Origin: Nelumbo lutea
Taxonomy: Eukaryota; Streptophyta; Magnoliopsida; Proteales; Nelumbonaceae
Reading direction: 5' to 3'
NCBI GenBank assembly: GCA_022828595.1
Contig: JAKGHH010000001.1
Span: forward strand, 73,590,401 to 73,654,400
Length of the DNA stretch: 64,000 nt
Both the position numbers and the translations under genes were made by a program. The notes below the pieces were generated by a model that saw only the letters and a program-made list of their open reading frames with translations, was not told where the DNA came from and searched no databases. Positions 24,822 through 37,068 of the stretch are shown here, one piece after another. How positions within the stretch are numbered: the first letter of the stretch is position 1; each line of letters begins with the position of its first letter.

Positions 24822-25376
24822 GGGATAATAGAATATAAAGATAATTTTTGGGCCTAATATCAATAAAAATAATATATTTAAAAAATTTTCAAAATTAAGT
24901 TAACTTTTTAAAATAATATCAATTAAGGATAAAATCACTGTTCATCTTCTTTATAGTGCCGCCGCCGGCCGCCACCGCTCGTCGCTACCGCTACCCGGCA
25001 ACGCCCCCGATTATCTCCGCTCACCTCCGCCTCCGCCTCCGGCAACGTTACCGGAGGTGAGCGGAGGCAGAGGCGGCGGCGGCGGCGCTCCCGCAGGCGG
25101 AGACAGAGGGGGCGGCGGCGGCGCTCCCGCAGGCGGAGACAGAGGGGGCGGCAGTTGGGCAGAAGAATAACCACCAGCGCCGCCGCCGCCGCCTTTGCCT
25201 CCGCCTATATCCGACAACGTTGCCGGAGGCGGAGGCGGATGTGGGCGGAGATACCCGGAGGCGTTGCCGGAGCGGCGGTCGGCGACGGCGCTGTTGAATA
25301 AATTAGAAGAAAAGAAGATGAACAGTATTTTTATTGATATTAGAACCCAAAAGCTATCTTTATATACTAATATCCC
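24822..25376. mobile_element. Mutator-like long-TIR element A with GC-rich palindromic core
   Basis: Long inverted ends (GGGATAATAGAATATAAAG on the left; the reverse complement of the right end is GGGATATTAGTATATAAAG) continue through an AATATCAATAAAAATA block. Flanks CTTTCTTTA (24813-24821) and TTTTCTTTA (25377-25385) match at 8 of 9, as for Mutator elements. The centre is a GCC/GGC-rich palindrome with repeated GGAGGCGG-type words and opposing short open frames of Pro/Gly-Arg repeats, which I regard as non-genic. Same family as the elements at 26443 and 32720. Confidence 0.75.
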
Positions 25377-25385
25377 TTTTCTTTA

Positions 25386-26433
25386 AACCTGGTAATTTCT
25401 CCCCTTCTTTTCACTCTATTGATAATTCAAAGGTACGATATTTCTCCGATGTTAATGGCAGGTCGTGGCATTCCCAATTCGGTTCCACTATCGGTGGGTC
25501 GTGGATGAAAACTCGAGGGAGGTAGTTCAATGGCGACTCATTGATAGCCTAAATTTGACTCTGTGACAACCCAACAGCCCTCTGAGCTTCCGCTGGGTTG
25601 TTGGAACAGAGTACGAGCTGGAGTTACACACCTCGAAGCTTTCCGTTGGCCCTCTAACTCTAAGCAGTGAAGCCGCCTCAATGAGCTGCCGATCAAATAT
25701 CATCAACATTTGAGCTCACAGGACGATGAAGCCTGCCCGCCAACCGCCCTCTAAGTTGTAACGCCACGATACCGTAGGCGGTGGCTGCCATCTCCGGCGT
25801 TTCGAAGCTACCCAACCAAATTCTCGTTTTCTTTCCCCGTTCATGTATCTCCGACACCCACGATTGGTGACGCCTATTTGAATACTTCTGATTATGATGA
25901 CGAAACCCATTTTCCAGTCGTCGTCTTCAACATCTTCTGAAGGTTCCCAACAAGAGTCGAGTTTTTGTTTGAATTGGTCCATTATCTCTATGAAATTGGC
26001 CTGAACCTCCAAATATGAACTTTCTAACTAACAGATTACTGTCGATCCGGATGCTTTCAAGGTAATTTTGTTCGAATTGATATCTGACACAAAGGCAGTG
26101 GAACACAGAAGGGATAAGAGGGAGGTGGCATTGGCGGATCGATCCAGTTTTGATACGGGAAGAAGAAACGATGAGCACCGTGGGTGTGGTGGCAAAGCTG
26201 ACGTTCCGATGTGTTGTTACCGATAAGGGCGACCGATCAGACGCCGAGGAGGAAGTAGTTGGATTGGATTGGTTTCCATTTTCCACTTCCAATAATTTCA
26301 ATAGGTGTCAAAAGTTTTATTTTAAAAATGAAAAAATAATAATAATGAATAAAATGTTTTTTTTAATCATTCCGTTTAACAAGTACTAATAGAAAGAAGA
26401 TTTAACCAATTGTCAAAATTTTTAAAATTACTT
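25386..26433. other. Spacer between two Mutator-like elements; no recognised gene
   Basis: Two overlapping minus-strand frames (25716-26012 and 25927-26301) are open for about 100-120 codons but match no family I know and lack supporting signals. The stretch could be a captured or decayed gene piece. I cannot support a gene call. Confidence 0.4.
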
Positions 26434-26442
26434 TAAAAATTT

Positions 26443-27776
26443 GAGTTTCTAGTAGATGAGGACAACTTTTTGTCCAGAATATCAATAAAAAGTAATATTT
26501 TTATTTTTTTAAAATAATTAAAATAAAATAACTTTTTTAGAAAAATATTAATAAGGGACAGTGACACTGTTAATTGTCTTCCTTCGCTAAAAACCCAAAA
26601 TTCTATCAACGTTTTCAAGAAAAACTGAAAATCCCTTTATTTTGTCCGTTGGTTGGTCGGGAGCTGATTATCGGCTACAGTAGGAAGATGACTACTGTTG
26701 CTCACCTTCCTACTCTCGATGGTTTTGTCGACACGTTGATATTAAGGGCAAAAAGTTGCCCTTATCTGCTAGAAACCCATAAAATAATGCTTCGACTTTG
26801 GTGGATCTGCACTCTCATCTCGTCCCTACGTCTCCAACTCCGCAGATTGGTTTCTGAGTAACAGGGCGCAACAAAATTTAGCGGTTTGAGAATTGTGACA
26901 CAAAACTTCAAACATCTACAGCTCCCCATCTCGTCCGTGAAAATTTAATTCGATTAATGTGACTTAAAATACCCAATCTACTAGCAAGGTTTTCACCTCC
27001 GATGACGATTGAAAGTCGATAAAAGTTGCTTAGAGCGACGAGAAGACCTCTTTCGAACTTCGTTTCTCGCCAAACCGAAATTCCTGTGCTGTTGTTTCCT
27101 GCCACGGTTTTCGAGCTTCGAATTCCCAACTCCAAAGTCATTTTTCCTGTTCAGCTCTTCCTCCACCCTGAGAGTGTACGGCGAGTTCTCATATCTCTCT
27201 CGCAGGTTTGACTCTTCTTCGGTCTCTACAATGAATCCTGCAACATTTCTCCAAAGACGTCAATCGGCAAGCCATTAACGGAGATTGAATTTTCACAGAA
27301 ATTTAAAGGATTTGTTTTGCTAAATTTTCATGGATTTTCAACTCACATGAATCGGCAAGATTCTGAAGACGCATTATCAGAGGAAGACCTTGCAATCGGA
27401 AACTGCAAACTCAGCACAAACAATCTTCTCTGCAAACTTCGCCTGCGAGAGAGATATGAGAGTGTCGTTTCCATGGATTGAAACAGAGTCATTTCCATGA
27501 ACAATCTTCTCTGTTTCAATCTTCTAAATACTTATCCATAAACAATCTTCTAAATTTCTATGGATTGAAAGAGTTTGCAGAGAAGAAAGGGCAGTGATAC
27601 TCTGCCGTTTGCAGAAAAGATTGTTTAAGATTGAAGCAGAGTGTCGTTTCCATGAAAAGTATCATTGCTGACTGCCTTCTCGTGATATTTTTCTAAAAAT
27701 GTTATTTTATTTTAATTATTTTATAAAATATTACTTTTTTTTATATTTAAAGCAAAAGGTTGCCCTTAGAAACCCC
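26443..27776. mobile_element. Mutator-like long-TIR element B with non-repeat cargo
   Basis: The left arm (GAGTTTCTAG, then GACAACTTTTTG and AAAAAGTAATATTTTTAT) and the reverse complement of the right arm (GGGTTTCTAAGGGCAACC, then AAAAAAAGTAATATTTTATA) align for about 110 bp. Flanks TAAAAATTT (26434-26442) and AAAAAATTT (27777-27785) match at 8 of 9 but are A-rich, so weak. The ~1.1-kb interior is more GC-balanced, with short internal repeats (GTCGTTTCCATG, AACAATCTTCT). It may be captured gene sequence in Pack-MULE style, but I recognise no protein. Confidence 0.65.
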
Positions 27777-28257
27777 AAAAAATTTGCCTGCTATATAGGC
27801 CCACATGTTTGCTTTGCCTAATACAAATATGCGCTTATTCAAGTGTTGCGTTCGGCCCAGTGGATCTTCTCACACCATTCAATCTGATTGTGGGTCCAAA
27901 AACCAGCAAAGTTTAACCTAAGGCCCAATTCCCAACACACGCGATTTTGATAACGACAAGGAGAGCCTCACCGCAGTTTGAGACAAGGAGAGCCTCACCG
28001 CAGTTTCAGAATCAAAGTCATCCCTGACAGCGCGTTTTGCTGCAATTAGACGTTTTATAAATGGGCTCGATTAATGAGGCCCCTCCCTTCAAAGATAAAC
28101 GTGCCGCTGCAGGCAATGCAGATCGTAAATTAATTGCACGGGCATTTTTAACTTATATTTACGCTTGGGAAACTCAAATAGATCCTTCGAATTCATTATT
28201 AATGTTAATTTTATTTATAAAATTATTGACCTAAGGCAGTTTCAAATTTTTTTTAAA

Positions 28258-28359
28258 TCGCAGTTTGGAAGAAGTACAAATACTAAAATATTGTATTTTG
28301 TATTAATTTATATGTATTTGCATTGTATATATTTGTATTTGTCCTCTTTTTAAACTGAG
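28258..28359. mobile_element. Small Tourist-like MITE
   Basis: About 100 bp with inverted ends CAGTTTGGAAGAAGTACAAA and TTTGTCCTCTTTTTAAACTG around a TATTTTGTATT-type core. It matches the element at 58203-58389 and the host element at 54744-55806 in ends and interior words. Confidence 0.5.
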
Positions 28360-28589
28360 TTAGTGAAAACACATGATTGGTAATTTGTGGAGAAATGAAA
28401 TATAAAATGTAAAATCAACTTAGAAAATAAAACTATTTTCTTGTTCAGGTATTAGGTCAGTCGTTCAACCTTTACCTCAAATGGGCTAACATATGATGTT
28501 ATAATTAGATAAAAAAAAAGGGAGAATGACCGGCGGCATAGAGTGTAGGTTGTGGTCCTTTTGAATGTTTAGATCTATGGCGATGTCAA

Positions 28590-29512
28590 AAAATTTGACG
28601 ACCTCAATGATGAAAGGATGAACTGGGAATTGTGGCCCGGCTACGAACTGCTCCTTGAACACCATGATCTTGTCATGACTGTGATCCCAAGGAAAACTAC
28701 CTTAGGGAATGCAATATACAAGGCTACCGGGCAGTCTGTACCAAGCTACCAGGGGCAGAAGCCTATCAACCATTATCGTAGAAAGGCCAAAGTGTTTGGT
28801 CCCCGAGCCCGATGCGAAGTGAAGGCCCCTTGCCAGAGGACTTGTGCTCTTGCTGAGGTTAATCCGCCTCGGACGGGTTGGAGTCTGCACCCCGCACTGA
28901 GATATCCACCTCGGCAGGGTGAGACTCTACAACCTACGCCGAGGTGCCCACCTCGGCCCCAACGGACTCTCTGCTCTCATATAAAAGGCTACCCAAACTA
29001 ATATGAGACATATTGAATAGAGAGGAAGAAGATATCAGGAATTGGAAACGAGGAGAGACGAACTCACCAAGAAGACCGAAGGAAGCGAAAAGACCTCGAG
29101 TGTAAAGGCAACTAACACCGAACTAGAAGAACTGAAGCGTGACCTCAACAAACTCGACCATGGAATATGTGGTGAGAAAAATGGGTCCCTCTAGCCCTTA
29201 TTTATAGCCACCCCGACTAGAGCTCAACGGTCGAGATCTATACGATCTAACGACTCCCATGAAAATCGGCTACACACAATCCGAGGTCAAAATCGGTTAA
29301 GCGCGTGTTTTGGCATCCACGAAGTTTAAAAATGGCGTGATGTCTGTGTGTATACGTGATCTAGGTATTCCCTGGTCGAGCCAAATAGATTAGACAAGTC
29401 CGACCCAAGATTCCCCTTCTGAACCACTTGAAAGTCATGCCAAATCCACCTGGGCTCACCATGAACTCCCCATACCAGGTCAGGACCCATGGCATGGGGA
29501 ATGGGGGGCAAT
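28590..29512. other. Possible remnant of a retrotransposon interior
   Basis: GC content is higher than the surroundings. It has a TATA-like CATATAAAAGG at about 28979 and a short charged frame (ELETRRDELTKKTEGSEKTS, then ATNTELEELKRDLNKLDHGI) that could be Gag-like coiled coil. A purine run GGGGAATGGGGGG just precedes the LTR at 29513 and could be a polypurine tract. No enzyme domain is present, so the link to the LTR is inference. Confidence 0.35.
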
Positions 29513-30101
29513 TGATGATGGGTGATCTGGCTCGACCTAATGAGTAAGGGACACGTGGATGCGGCCTGCTAGCCAGACAATAGATCAGTGTGTGGTGCCA
29601 CGATAGCATATCGTAGGACCTCGGAACTAGAGCACCTCGGTACCCACATACGCTGAGGTGTCACGTAACCAAACCTAGAAGGTCGCTAGTTATCTTCGAA
29701 CCTCTCAGGATCACATCGCATCACCGTAGGCCTTATCTTCTCCTCGCTTGAATTGGAGGAAACGATAAACCTCATTAATTGATGCATTACTCTCCTACCA
29801 AAGCAGAAAGGATTCCAACGTCATGGGCCGAAGATTCCAAGAACGTTTTGAGAGACCTACTATATCCCAGTTATATAAGGGCATCAACCCCTAAGACCCA
29901 GGTACGCACAATTACTTGCTCACTAGCATTCTAGAATTCAAGCTTTCAGCTCGCAACCATAATATAGTATTGACTTAAGCATCAGAGTGACCTCATCAGG
30001 TTAGCCACCTCGGGTCTCTGATCCTCTATCTTGTAGCTTGGTCCAACTCACCACGCGACTAAGGTCCAAGCCATCTTCCAACTAGGAGCTTCCAGATCAT
30101 A
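29513..30101. mobile_element. Gypsy-type LTR, solo or 3' LTR of a truncated element
   Basis: It starts TGATGATGGG and ends near AGATCATAC. The block TTATATAAGGGCATCAACCC, then AAGACCCAGGTA and GACTTAAGCATCAGAG, is shared with the solo LTR at 10884-11707, so both belong to one family. If the flanks GCAAT and ACAAT are a mutated duplication it is a solo LTR. If the purine tract before it is real it is a 3' LTR. The sequence does not decide this. Confidence 0.7.
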
Positions 30102-30464
30102 CACAATCAAAAACAAATTTTTTCTTTGGATTGGTTTTAAATTTATATTTCATTCAAACATCAATAAAAATAATAATAATTTATTGCACTTATTTTTCTT
30201 TTAGATGATTAATATAAAACATAACATGTGTTAAATTTTTGTATTATTTATTTATATTTTAAAAGATTTTATTTAATTATGACATCATAGATTGACCCAT
30301 TTTGACTCAAATGGTTGAATTGCTTACTCACCCCCAAGATGTAAGAACTGAAGAATGGTTTCACTTTTGGTTCCACTTTTATTTAAAAGTATTGGATATA
30401 GATCTACTTGATAGAATTTATTATTGAAAAGAATAACTTAAATATAGGATTTATTGGTGAAAAG

Positions 30465-30741
30465 CATGGTTTTTAGAACCGGACCAGACTGGACAGTCAT
30501 ACTAGAAAGACTGGGAACCAATCAAATGACCAGTTTTGTTTTTCACCAAAACTAGATTTTTGCCAAAAACGTTGATATGGTTAGCAAACCGCTGACCCGG
30601 GCGGTTGAATCATTTGAACCGTTCAACGGTTTTGACTGGTTTTTAATTTTTTTAATTTTTTTTGTCAGAACGGGTTGGTCGTTCGACCTGGGAACCGGAC
30701 CCTTAACCGGTTCGTTATCCGGGTTGGTTTTAAAAACCTTG
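30465..30741. mobile_element. hAT-like MITE with perfect 8-bp duplication, CA(T/A)GGTTTT family
   Basis: Begins CATGGTTTTTAGAACCGGAC, ends GGTTTTAAAAACCTTG, and is flanked by GTGAAAAG on both sides (30457-30464 and 30742-30749). The interior carries CAACGGTTTTGACTGG and a T-rich centre shared with the copies at 5021 and 9555. Confidence 0.85.
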
Positions 30742-31702
30742 GTGAAAAGAATAACTTAGATATATGATTCAATGAGAGAATTTGAGTTAATACCTTAAAT
30801 ATGAGACTTAATGAGATGGGATTTAAATGAATAGAAATGTAGTGTTTCAAATTACATATTTTGCCCTCAGAAACAAAGAAGGGCTAAATTCAAAAATAGG
30901 AGTATTCTAGTAAAAATGGTTTAATGAATGTTAATGAGAGTTTATACTTTAAATATAAGACTTAATAAGAGAGATTTGAATGAGGAGAAAAGTGGTTATT
31001 CAAATTAAATTTTTGTCATTACAATTAGAGATAGACCAAATTCAAAAAATTAGGGTATTTTAGTCAAACAAAAAAGTCACACTCTCATATATATATATAT
31101 ATATAATATATATATAATACCTTTTTATTTTTTGTATATTTTTAATTTTTATTATTTAATTATGATACCATTGATAAACCAATTTAACATAAATGATTGA
31201 ATTAATTACCCACCACCATTGGACAACTAATCTAAAACATTGAAAGTAAAAATGCAATGATACCAAATACAACCATAGTGTGGTTTGGTTGTAGAAATTT
31301 TACAACCCAATGCCATTAAGTTGCCAACACCAATGAATTTCGACCTCATTCGTTTTTCAATAAATTACTCACTTGGGTAAATGTTGCAATTACTTGGGTA
31401 AATTTTTCTTGGGAAACACTTACCCAAGTAAGTGTATTTACCTATGTTATTTTATTTCTCAAATAAAAAAGGAAATGACCATTTTAACCGTAAAAATCCA
31501 TTATTAAAAGGATCATTTTTGTCCCATGTTGAATACTTTTCCCTTAGTGGGAAAGTTATTTATCTACCTATGAGGTGAGTAAGTGATACCCATGAAAAAA
31601 AACTATACCTGATTCCCATAACTAAAATTGTATGAACCAACTTTTCCCTCTCAAAATCCAAAAAAATCGTGAAATGAATATGGCCTCTTCTTCGCTCGTT
31701 TG

Positions 31703-31807
31703 TAGGCCTATAAACGGTATTCGAAAATCCGAATTCGAATTCGAGATTCGACATAATTGAATCGAATTTGGATATGCATTGATTCGATCCATTAAATATC
31801 TGAACCG

Positions 31808-31858
<51 letters not shown>

Positions 31859-32143
31859 AATATTATATATATTATATTATTATATAATATAAAGATTAAA
31901 AAAAGAAAATAAAAAATAACAAATAATGACTAATGAGTTCGAAAATCTCATCAAACTCTTTCATTTCATTCGAACCTGATCCTCCTTACCCCCTCTCTCT
32001 CATCTTCTCAAAACCCTAAAAGTGTAAAACCATAACACTACGACCTCCGTCACTCCCTTCGCCGTCGCCGAACGCCACCCGAGCAACCACCACCGGTCCG
32101 TCATCGGTCATCGCCCTTCATCGCCATCGTCGCTCATCTCATC

Positions 32144-32181
<38 letters not shown>

Positions 32182-32684
32182 AGTCTTTGTCTCACTGATA
32201 GTGAGATGTTGAATTGCTACTGGGAAGTCAGGAACCCATCACTATTCACCTTCTTTTCTCTGTTTCAGTGACAATGAGGCTGAGAATCATCATCTTCTTT
32301 TCTCAGTCATCGCCCTGCAACCCGCGATTGGTATCGGGACCCATCATCTTCTTTTCTCAATCTCAATGTGAATTGCCCGCATCACCTTCTTGTGTTGCAG
32401 CCCACGACTGCCGCCGGGAACCCACGTTTACCGCCACCCCTTGCCTCTTTTCCCAAGGTAATTTGATTACAGTATTAGAGAATGGTTTCTATGCTAAAAA
32501 TTTTAGATTTTTTAGTTGAATTCGAATTGAATCAGATATTCGATTTGATAATCGAAATCGAATTTGAACTCAAAGATTTGATATCCATCCGATATCGAAT
32601 CGAATTCGAATATTAGTGTTCATAATCGGTTTCAAAATTGAACCTAGCTTGATTCAATTCGAATTCGATCCATTTACAGGCCTA
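31703..32684. mobile_element. hAT-like element (982 bp) with perfect 8-bp duplication, TAGGCCTATAAACGG ends
   Basis: Begins TAGGCCTATAAACGG and ends CCATTTACAGGCCTA. CTCGTTTG is repeated exactly outside (31695-31702 and 32685-32692). Just inside both ends are GAATTCGAATTCGA-rich arms of inverted sense. The centre holds a (TA)n run (31811-31852), a (CT)n run (32149-32176) and a GC-richer segment at 32030-32450 with no recognised protein. It has no transposase, so it is non-autonomous. Confidence 0.85.
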
Positions 32685-32719
32685 CTCGTTTGGAGGATCA
32701 TTGCAAGAAGAAGATAAAA

Positions 32720-33256
32720 GGGGTAATAGCATATAAGGGCAACTTTTGGGGTTTAATATCAATAAAAGTAATATTTAAAAAAAATCAAAAATAGGTTAAC
32801 TTTTTAAAAATAATATCAATAAAGGGCAAAAACACTATTCATCATCTTGTTCTTGCCATTTGTTCACCAACACCGCCGTTCGCCGCCGCCGCCACCTCTG
32901 CCTCTTCCTTTGGCAACATTGCCGAAGGTGGGTGGAGATAGAGGTGGCAGTGGTGGCGCTGGGCAGAGGAATGACCACCAGCACCACCACTACCGCTGCC
33001 ACCTTTGCCTCCGGCCACCTCCAGCAACATTGCCGAAAGTAGAGGTGGAGATGGGCGGAGGCGGTAGTGGGCGACAGTGGACGATGGTGGTGGGTAGTGG
33101 TGCTGATGAACAAATGGCAAGAAGAAGATGATGAATAATGTTTTGCCCTTTATTGATATTATTTTAAAAAAATTAACCTATTTTTTAATTTTTTTAAAAA
33201 TATTACTTTTATTGATATTAAACCCCAAAAGTTGTTGTTATATATGTTATTAATGG
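32720..33256. mobile_element. Mutator-like long-TIR element C, almost wholly palindromic
   Basis: Arms of about 150 bp: left AGGGCAACTTTTGGGGTTTA, then ATATCAATAAAAGTAATATT and on to TTCTTGCCATTTGTTC. The right arm repeats this in reverse complement with few differences. The core is again GCCGCC/GGCGG-rich. The first 20 bp of the ends resemble element A (24822). No convincing 9-bp duplication was found, so the outer limits are approximate. Confidence 0.7.
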
Positions 33257-35036
33257 AGAAGAGGACTAACGCGTCCAGAGATCCAGAGTCGGTTGAAACA
33301 ACCACATCTTTTGCCCATTGGAGATCTCTTTATTAGATGGGGTCATACAATAATGACAAAAATAAGACCACAAAAGGTGATTCCCTCCGTATAAATGAGA
33401 TGTACTGTTTTGGATTTGGTGGTGACAGAAACCAACACGTCTTTGGGCACTTGCTACTAAAGTATAAAATAGGGTTTTGGAAAATGGCTTTGGGTAGGAA
33501 AAGAAGGCAGCAAACATCTATTGTTGTTTCAAGATTGTTATTATTAGGGGAAGAAGGCAATACAAGTGAGGTAAAGAATAACAAATCTTTTCAAAAGATT
33601 TTAGTTTTTACCATCTTCATTCTTGGTGAGATTCATCTTAGTGAGGTTTTTCTTATTAATTACCTATTTGTTGGGAAAGAGGGCAGGCAATACAAGGGTT
33701 GCAAGTAAGAAAATGGAAACACAATATGGGATCTATTCTTGTTTCTTTATTATGTCTGTTTTTGGTGAAATTCTTTTTATTTGTTATTCATCTATGTTGA
33801 TGATGTTTGTTGCCAACCAAGTATTTTTTCTTGATATTTATCATCTAACCTACCATTTGGTTGATGGTACAAGTTATTTAAACTTCAGTTTCATGGTTTT
33901 TAACTTTTTATACACATTGTGAGGTTTTATAGGTAAATCTTGATGCCCTTACTATTGCTTTCTTTGTGTTTGATTATGTGTCTCTATTACCTTGTGCTTC
34001 CTATTTGTTTAATAATGAATCTCTTTGATTTGTACAAAGAAGATATAGGTAGCAACATTTGCTTTTGAACTGGAGTAAGGTGGATGATCGGAGAAGAATT
34101 GAAAAGCATAGTTGTAGTGAATAGGAATGGAATAGGATATTCCTCAATGTGCTAAAAATGAGTCTCTTTTGGGACCTTTGGATTAGCTACGATTTGGGGT
34201 GGGCTTGACCCAAACTAACTTAAGCTTTTTGTCAAGTGTCTCATGCAGCACTTACATGGCAATTTATTACTTCACAAGTCAGCCTTCCTATGTAGAGCGC
34301 ACACTTGGCTCTTTAAGAAGAAATCAGGCTCCACACTCAACTCACAATTAGGGGCACATATAGACAACTTAGGGACAAAGCACACACTTTGTATTAGTCA
34401 AGAAGTTAGGAGAGAGATTACAGATCTTAGATGCCCCACAAAATGGGAGGCTCATCCTTGTATAGCCTTTTGGTAATAAAATGAACGGTATAGGTTTTAC
34501 AAGTGCCATACATCCAATGGTTAGAATCATTTTAGTATTCTTCTAGATTTTTTTACAAGAATAAAATAATGTATAAGTATGTACAATGTTGATCAGATTT
34601 CATCAGTCTTTTGAAATGCTCATGGGGCTCGTAAAATTTTCTAGACTTTTCATCATTAAATCTCTTTTATCTTCTTCATTCCATCGTTCCGTGTAGGGTT
34701 GTGAGTCTTGTGACAAAGTCATGTAAGAAACTTGTGATCTATCACATTTTGGATGGGTTGGATTTGAGTTTATAGGATGTGATTTGGGAATATGCTTGAA
34801 AAATTGGGCCTTAACCTAAATTCAGGTCAAATTTTAAAGTGAAGAAAGCGTATACAAAGCATTCCACTATTTAGAGGCATGGCACATAGTTTTAGAGCAC
34901 AAGAGGTGTAATGCTTCATGAGCGCAAGGAGGCACAAGAGATGTCTACATGTTTTACATGTTTTCGTTATGGCTTTATGTGGTTCAGCTCATATATAGTC
35001 ATAGTTGTCAAGGTGATACATAGGTGATTTTTAGAG
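33257..35036. other. Stretch without a recognised gene
   Basis: Open frames at 33337-33708 (123 codons, plus) and 33266-33517 (minus) overlap on opposite strands and match no family I know. A frame at 34243-34476 (77 codons) is likewise anonymous. AT-rich and not obviously repeated elsewhere in the window. Confidence 0.4.
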
Positions 35037-35044
35037 GTCTCCTC

Positions 35045-35390
35045 CAATGTTTTAAAACGTGGAGGCATGATGCAGGGCATTCTACTACCTAGAGGCATAA
35101 GGTGTATTTCAGAATGTAAGAGGCGTAAGTCTTCCGAACATAAGCCTCCTTGAGAGGAAGGGGATGGGGATGAAGGAGGAAGAAGAGGAAGAAAGATCTC
35201 ATTTCTCTTTATTTTTAATAAAAGTCTTTTATATTAAATAAATCTCACTTGACCCACTTTATTTTCCCTTATCTTCCCCTTTCCTTCCCTTTCTTTTCTT
35301 TTTTTTTTCTTTCTTTTGTTTTTCTTTTTTTTTGCCTTTTTGCATGAGGTGTGCATGAAGCGTATGCCTCCCATGCCTTTTAAAACACTA
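35045..35390. mobile_element. Old hAT-like element with degenerate 8-bp duplication
   Basis: Begins CAATGTTTTAAAACGTGGAG and ends GCCTTTTAAAACACTA, similar to the CA(T/A)GGTTTT ends. Flanks GTCTCCTC and ATCTCTTC agree at 6 of 8, both differences being transitions. The interior has GAGGCATAAG and GCCTCC words in opposite senses. Confidence 0.5.
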
Positions 35391-36082
35391 ATCTCTTCAC
35401 CTAAGCCAATATGATTTTCCTATTAGGTGCTCATCCTATTGGTTGATTTTATTTTATTAGAATACACCCTATTAGTTGGTTTTCCTTTTTTCAATAAGGG
35501 CTGCATCCTGACTTTTTAAATTTTCCCTGTATTTGGTGAGCTATTTTTAATAATGTATTTTTTTGAAAGGGAACAATTGGCTTGAAAGAGGGTCTCCACC
35601 CGCTTACAGACTGTCCAAGTCAATCTTGCACTCTTGTATTTTTATTTTCTTACTTTTTTTTAAGAAATATCTTTTGGAATGAAATAGGGGCTCCACTCCT
35701 TTATTTTTATTTTTTTCTTGCTACATTCCCTATTTTTTGTTGGCCTAAAATAAGTTATTAAACATTGAAATTAACATATAAGTGGTGTATACATGATGGC
35801 ATTTTTATGTTTTTATATGCAATTTATACTTAGTTGCTTATTTGAATGATTTGATTGCGAATAGGTAGTATAGCATTTTATCCCACTTTTCTAAATAACA
35901 CTTTATTATAAAAAAATGGCTTAAAAAACAAAAGCATAAGAGGCTTATGCCTCTTGTATAAAGAATAATGGAGGTGTACACCTCATATGCCTCTACCAGT
36001 GCATTTTGGAGTCCGCTAACCTTATTAGAGAGCATGTTGTTGTGTAGGTTTGATCCCATGCATCCATTTTTGGAAGAGATCA

Positions 36083-36251
36083 CATCTCCTCCCCACTAGG
36101 GGCCACCCCACAGTATATCCCCGCCGTGTATTGTGAACATCTCCGATGATATTACCAGAACCGATGATGTTATTATCGGGAGATATTCTCGATACACAGC
36201 AGGGATGTGTTGTGGGACGTGGAGCGGCCCCTAGTGGGGAGGAGATGTGAG
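36083..36251. repeat. Long near-perfect hairpin (foldback repeat)
   Basis: The left arm CACATCTCCTCCCCACTAGG then GGCC, and the right arm GGCCCCTAGTGGGGAGGAGA then TGTG, are reverse complements. Pairing continues with some mismatches through CCCGCCGTGTATTG / GATACACAGCAGGG and TCCGATGATATTACC / GATGATGTTATTATCGG to a loop near 36165. No coding frame. It is either a foldback MITE or a possible small-RNA precursor; sequence alone does not decide. Confidence 0.75.
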
Positions 36252-36439
36252 CTCTTTTTGGAGGCGTGCCCAATGACCATCTCAGTTATTGAGTCATCAT
36301 CAATGATTGGACTTGTACTTATAAATTATAATCTATAACTTTCCTCCAACCAACAAACCCAGTATTGGTGGGAACCTTGTACTCTAGGTTGCCCTTTATT
36401 AACCGTTACGGTAGTTATGATTCTGGGTGACTCTAATTC

Positions 36440-36770
36440 CTTGGTGGTCATTGCTTTTCATCTCTCATGCCTTTTCAGACTCTGTCTTTACTTTTGCGAG
36501 GCACTACCATCTTTATCCTTTACTTTCAGTGATTGGAGATGCGTTCACTTGTTTCTTATGTGGGTGATTCTGCCTCACGTTATGATTATGTCTCACTTTA
36601 TGTTGGTTGCAAAAGTTCTTTTTTTTTATCCTTTATCCACTGTGTCTATTTCATTCTTTCTAAGGAATTGTATTAGCAGTTTTTTCCTTGGTATTGTTTT
36701 TACTTCTCTGTATTCATACAAGTTTCTTAGATTGAATGAAATATGACTTTTGACATAAAAAAAACATTTT
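36440..36770 (+). mobile_element. LINE 3'-end fragment
   Basis: The last ~120 bp (CTTTATCCACT, TTCTTTCTAAGGAATTG, CTTGGTATTGTTTTTACTTC, GATTGAATGAAATAT) align with 61555-61675. Both copies end in an A-rich tail, here ACATAAAAAAAAC. Shared 3' ends with variable 5' ends are the pattern of LINE insertions. No intact coding sequence. Confidence 0.5.
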
Positions 36771-37068
36771 GGAGTATATTTATTTATTTACGATATGTAT
36801 ATGACTAAATCGAACTCACATCTATGCATAAATATGTACAAAACAACTATAATATGCATGCTATTATGTGTATTATCTATATTTTGTTTATGAATTGGAT
36901 TATGTGGTCTAGAAGAAATTAAAATACATAAATTATATGGTACAAGCCTTTAAAATTAGACTAACCCAACCAAGTCAAACCAAACAAAATATTATCTATT
37001 TTTTATTTTGCGTTATGCTTTTCCTGTTGAAATTACCAAAAAAGAAAAATCAAACAAAGCCATGGGGT

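Noticed and set aside
25011..25217. Opposing open frames with Pro-rich or Gly/Arg-rich products in the GC-rich core
   Set aside because: They come from a palindromic GCC/GGC core of a Mutator-like element; both strands and several frames are open, as low-complexity DNA gives.
28618..29001. 127-codon plus frame as a gene
   Set aside because: No domain; the region is GC-richer repeat DNA next to a Gypsy LTR and is more likely retrotransposon debris.
32835..33131. Four overlapping His/Pro/Arg-rich frames
   Set aside because: Same explanation: GC-rich palindrome of a long-TIR element, no conserved domain.
33337..33708. 123-codon plus-strand frame
   Set aside because: Opposite-strand frames are equally open, no domain recognised, AT-rich; kept only as an anonymous stretch.
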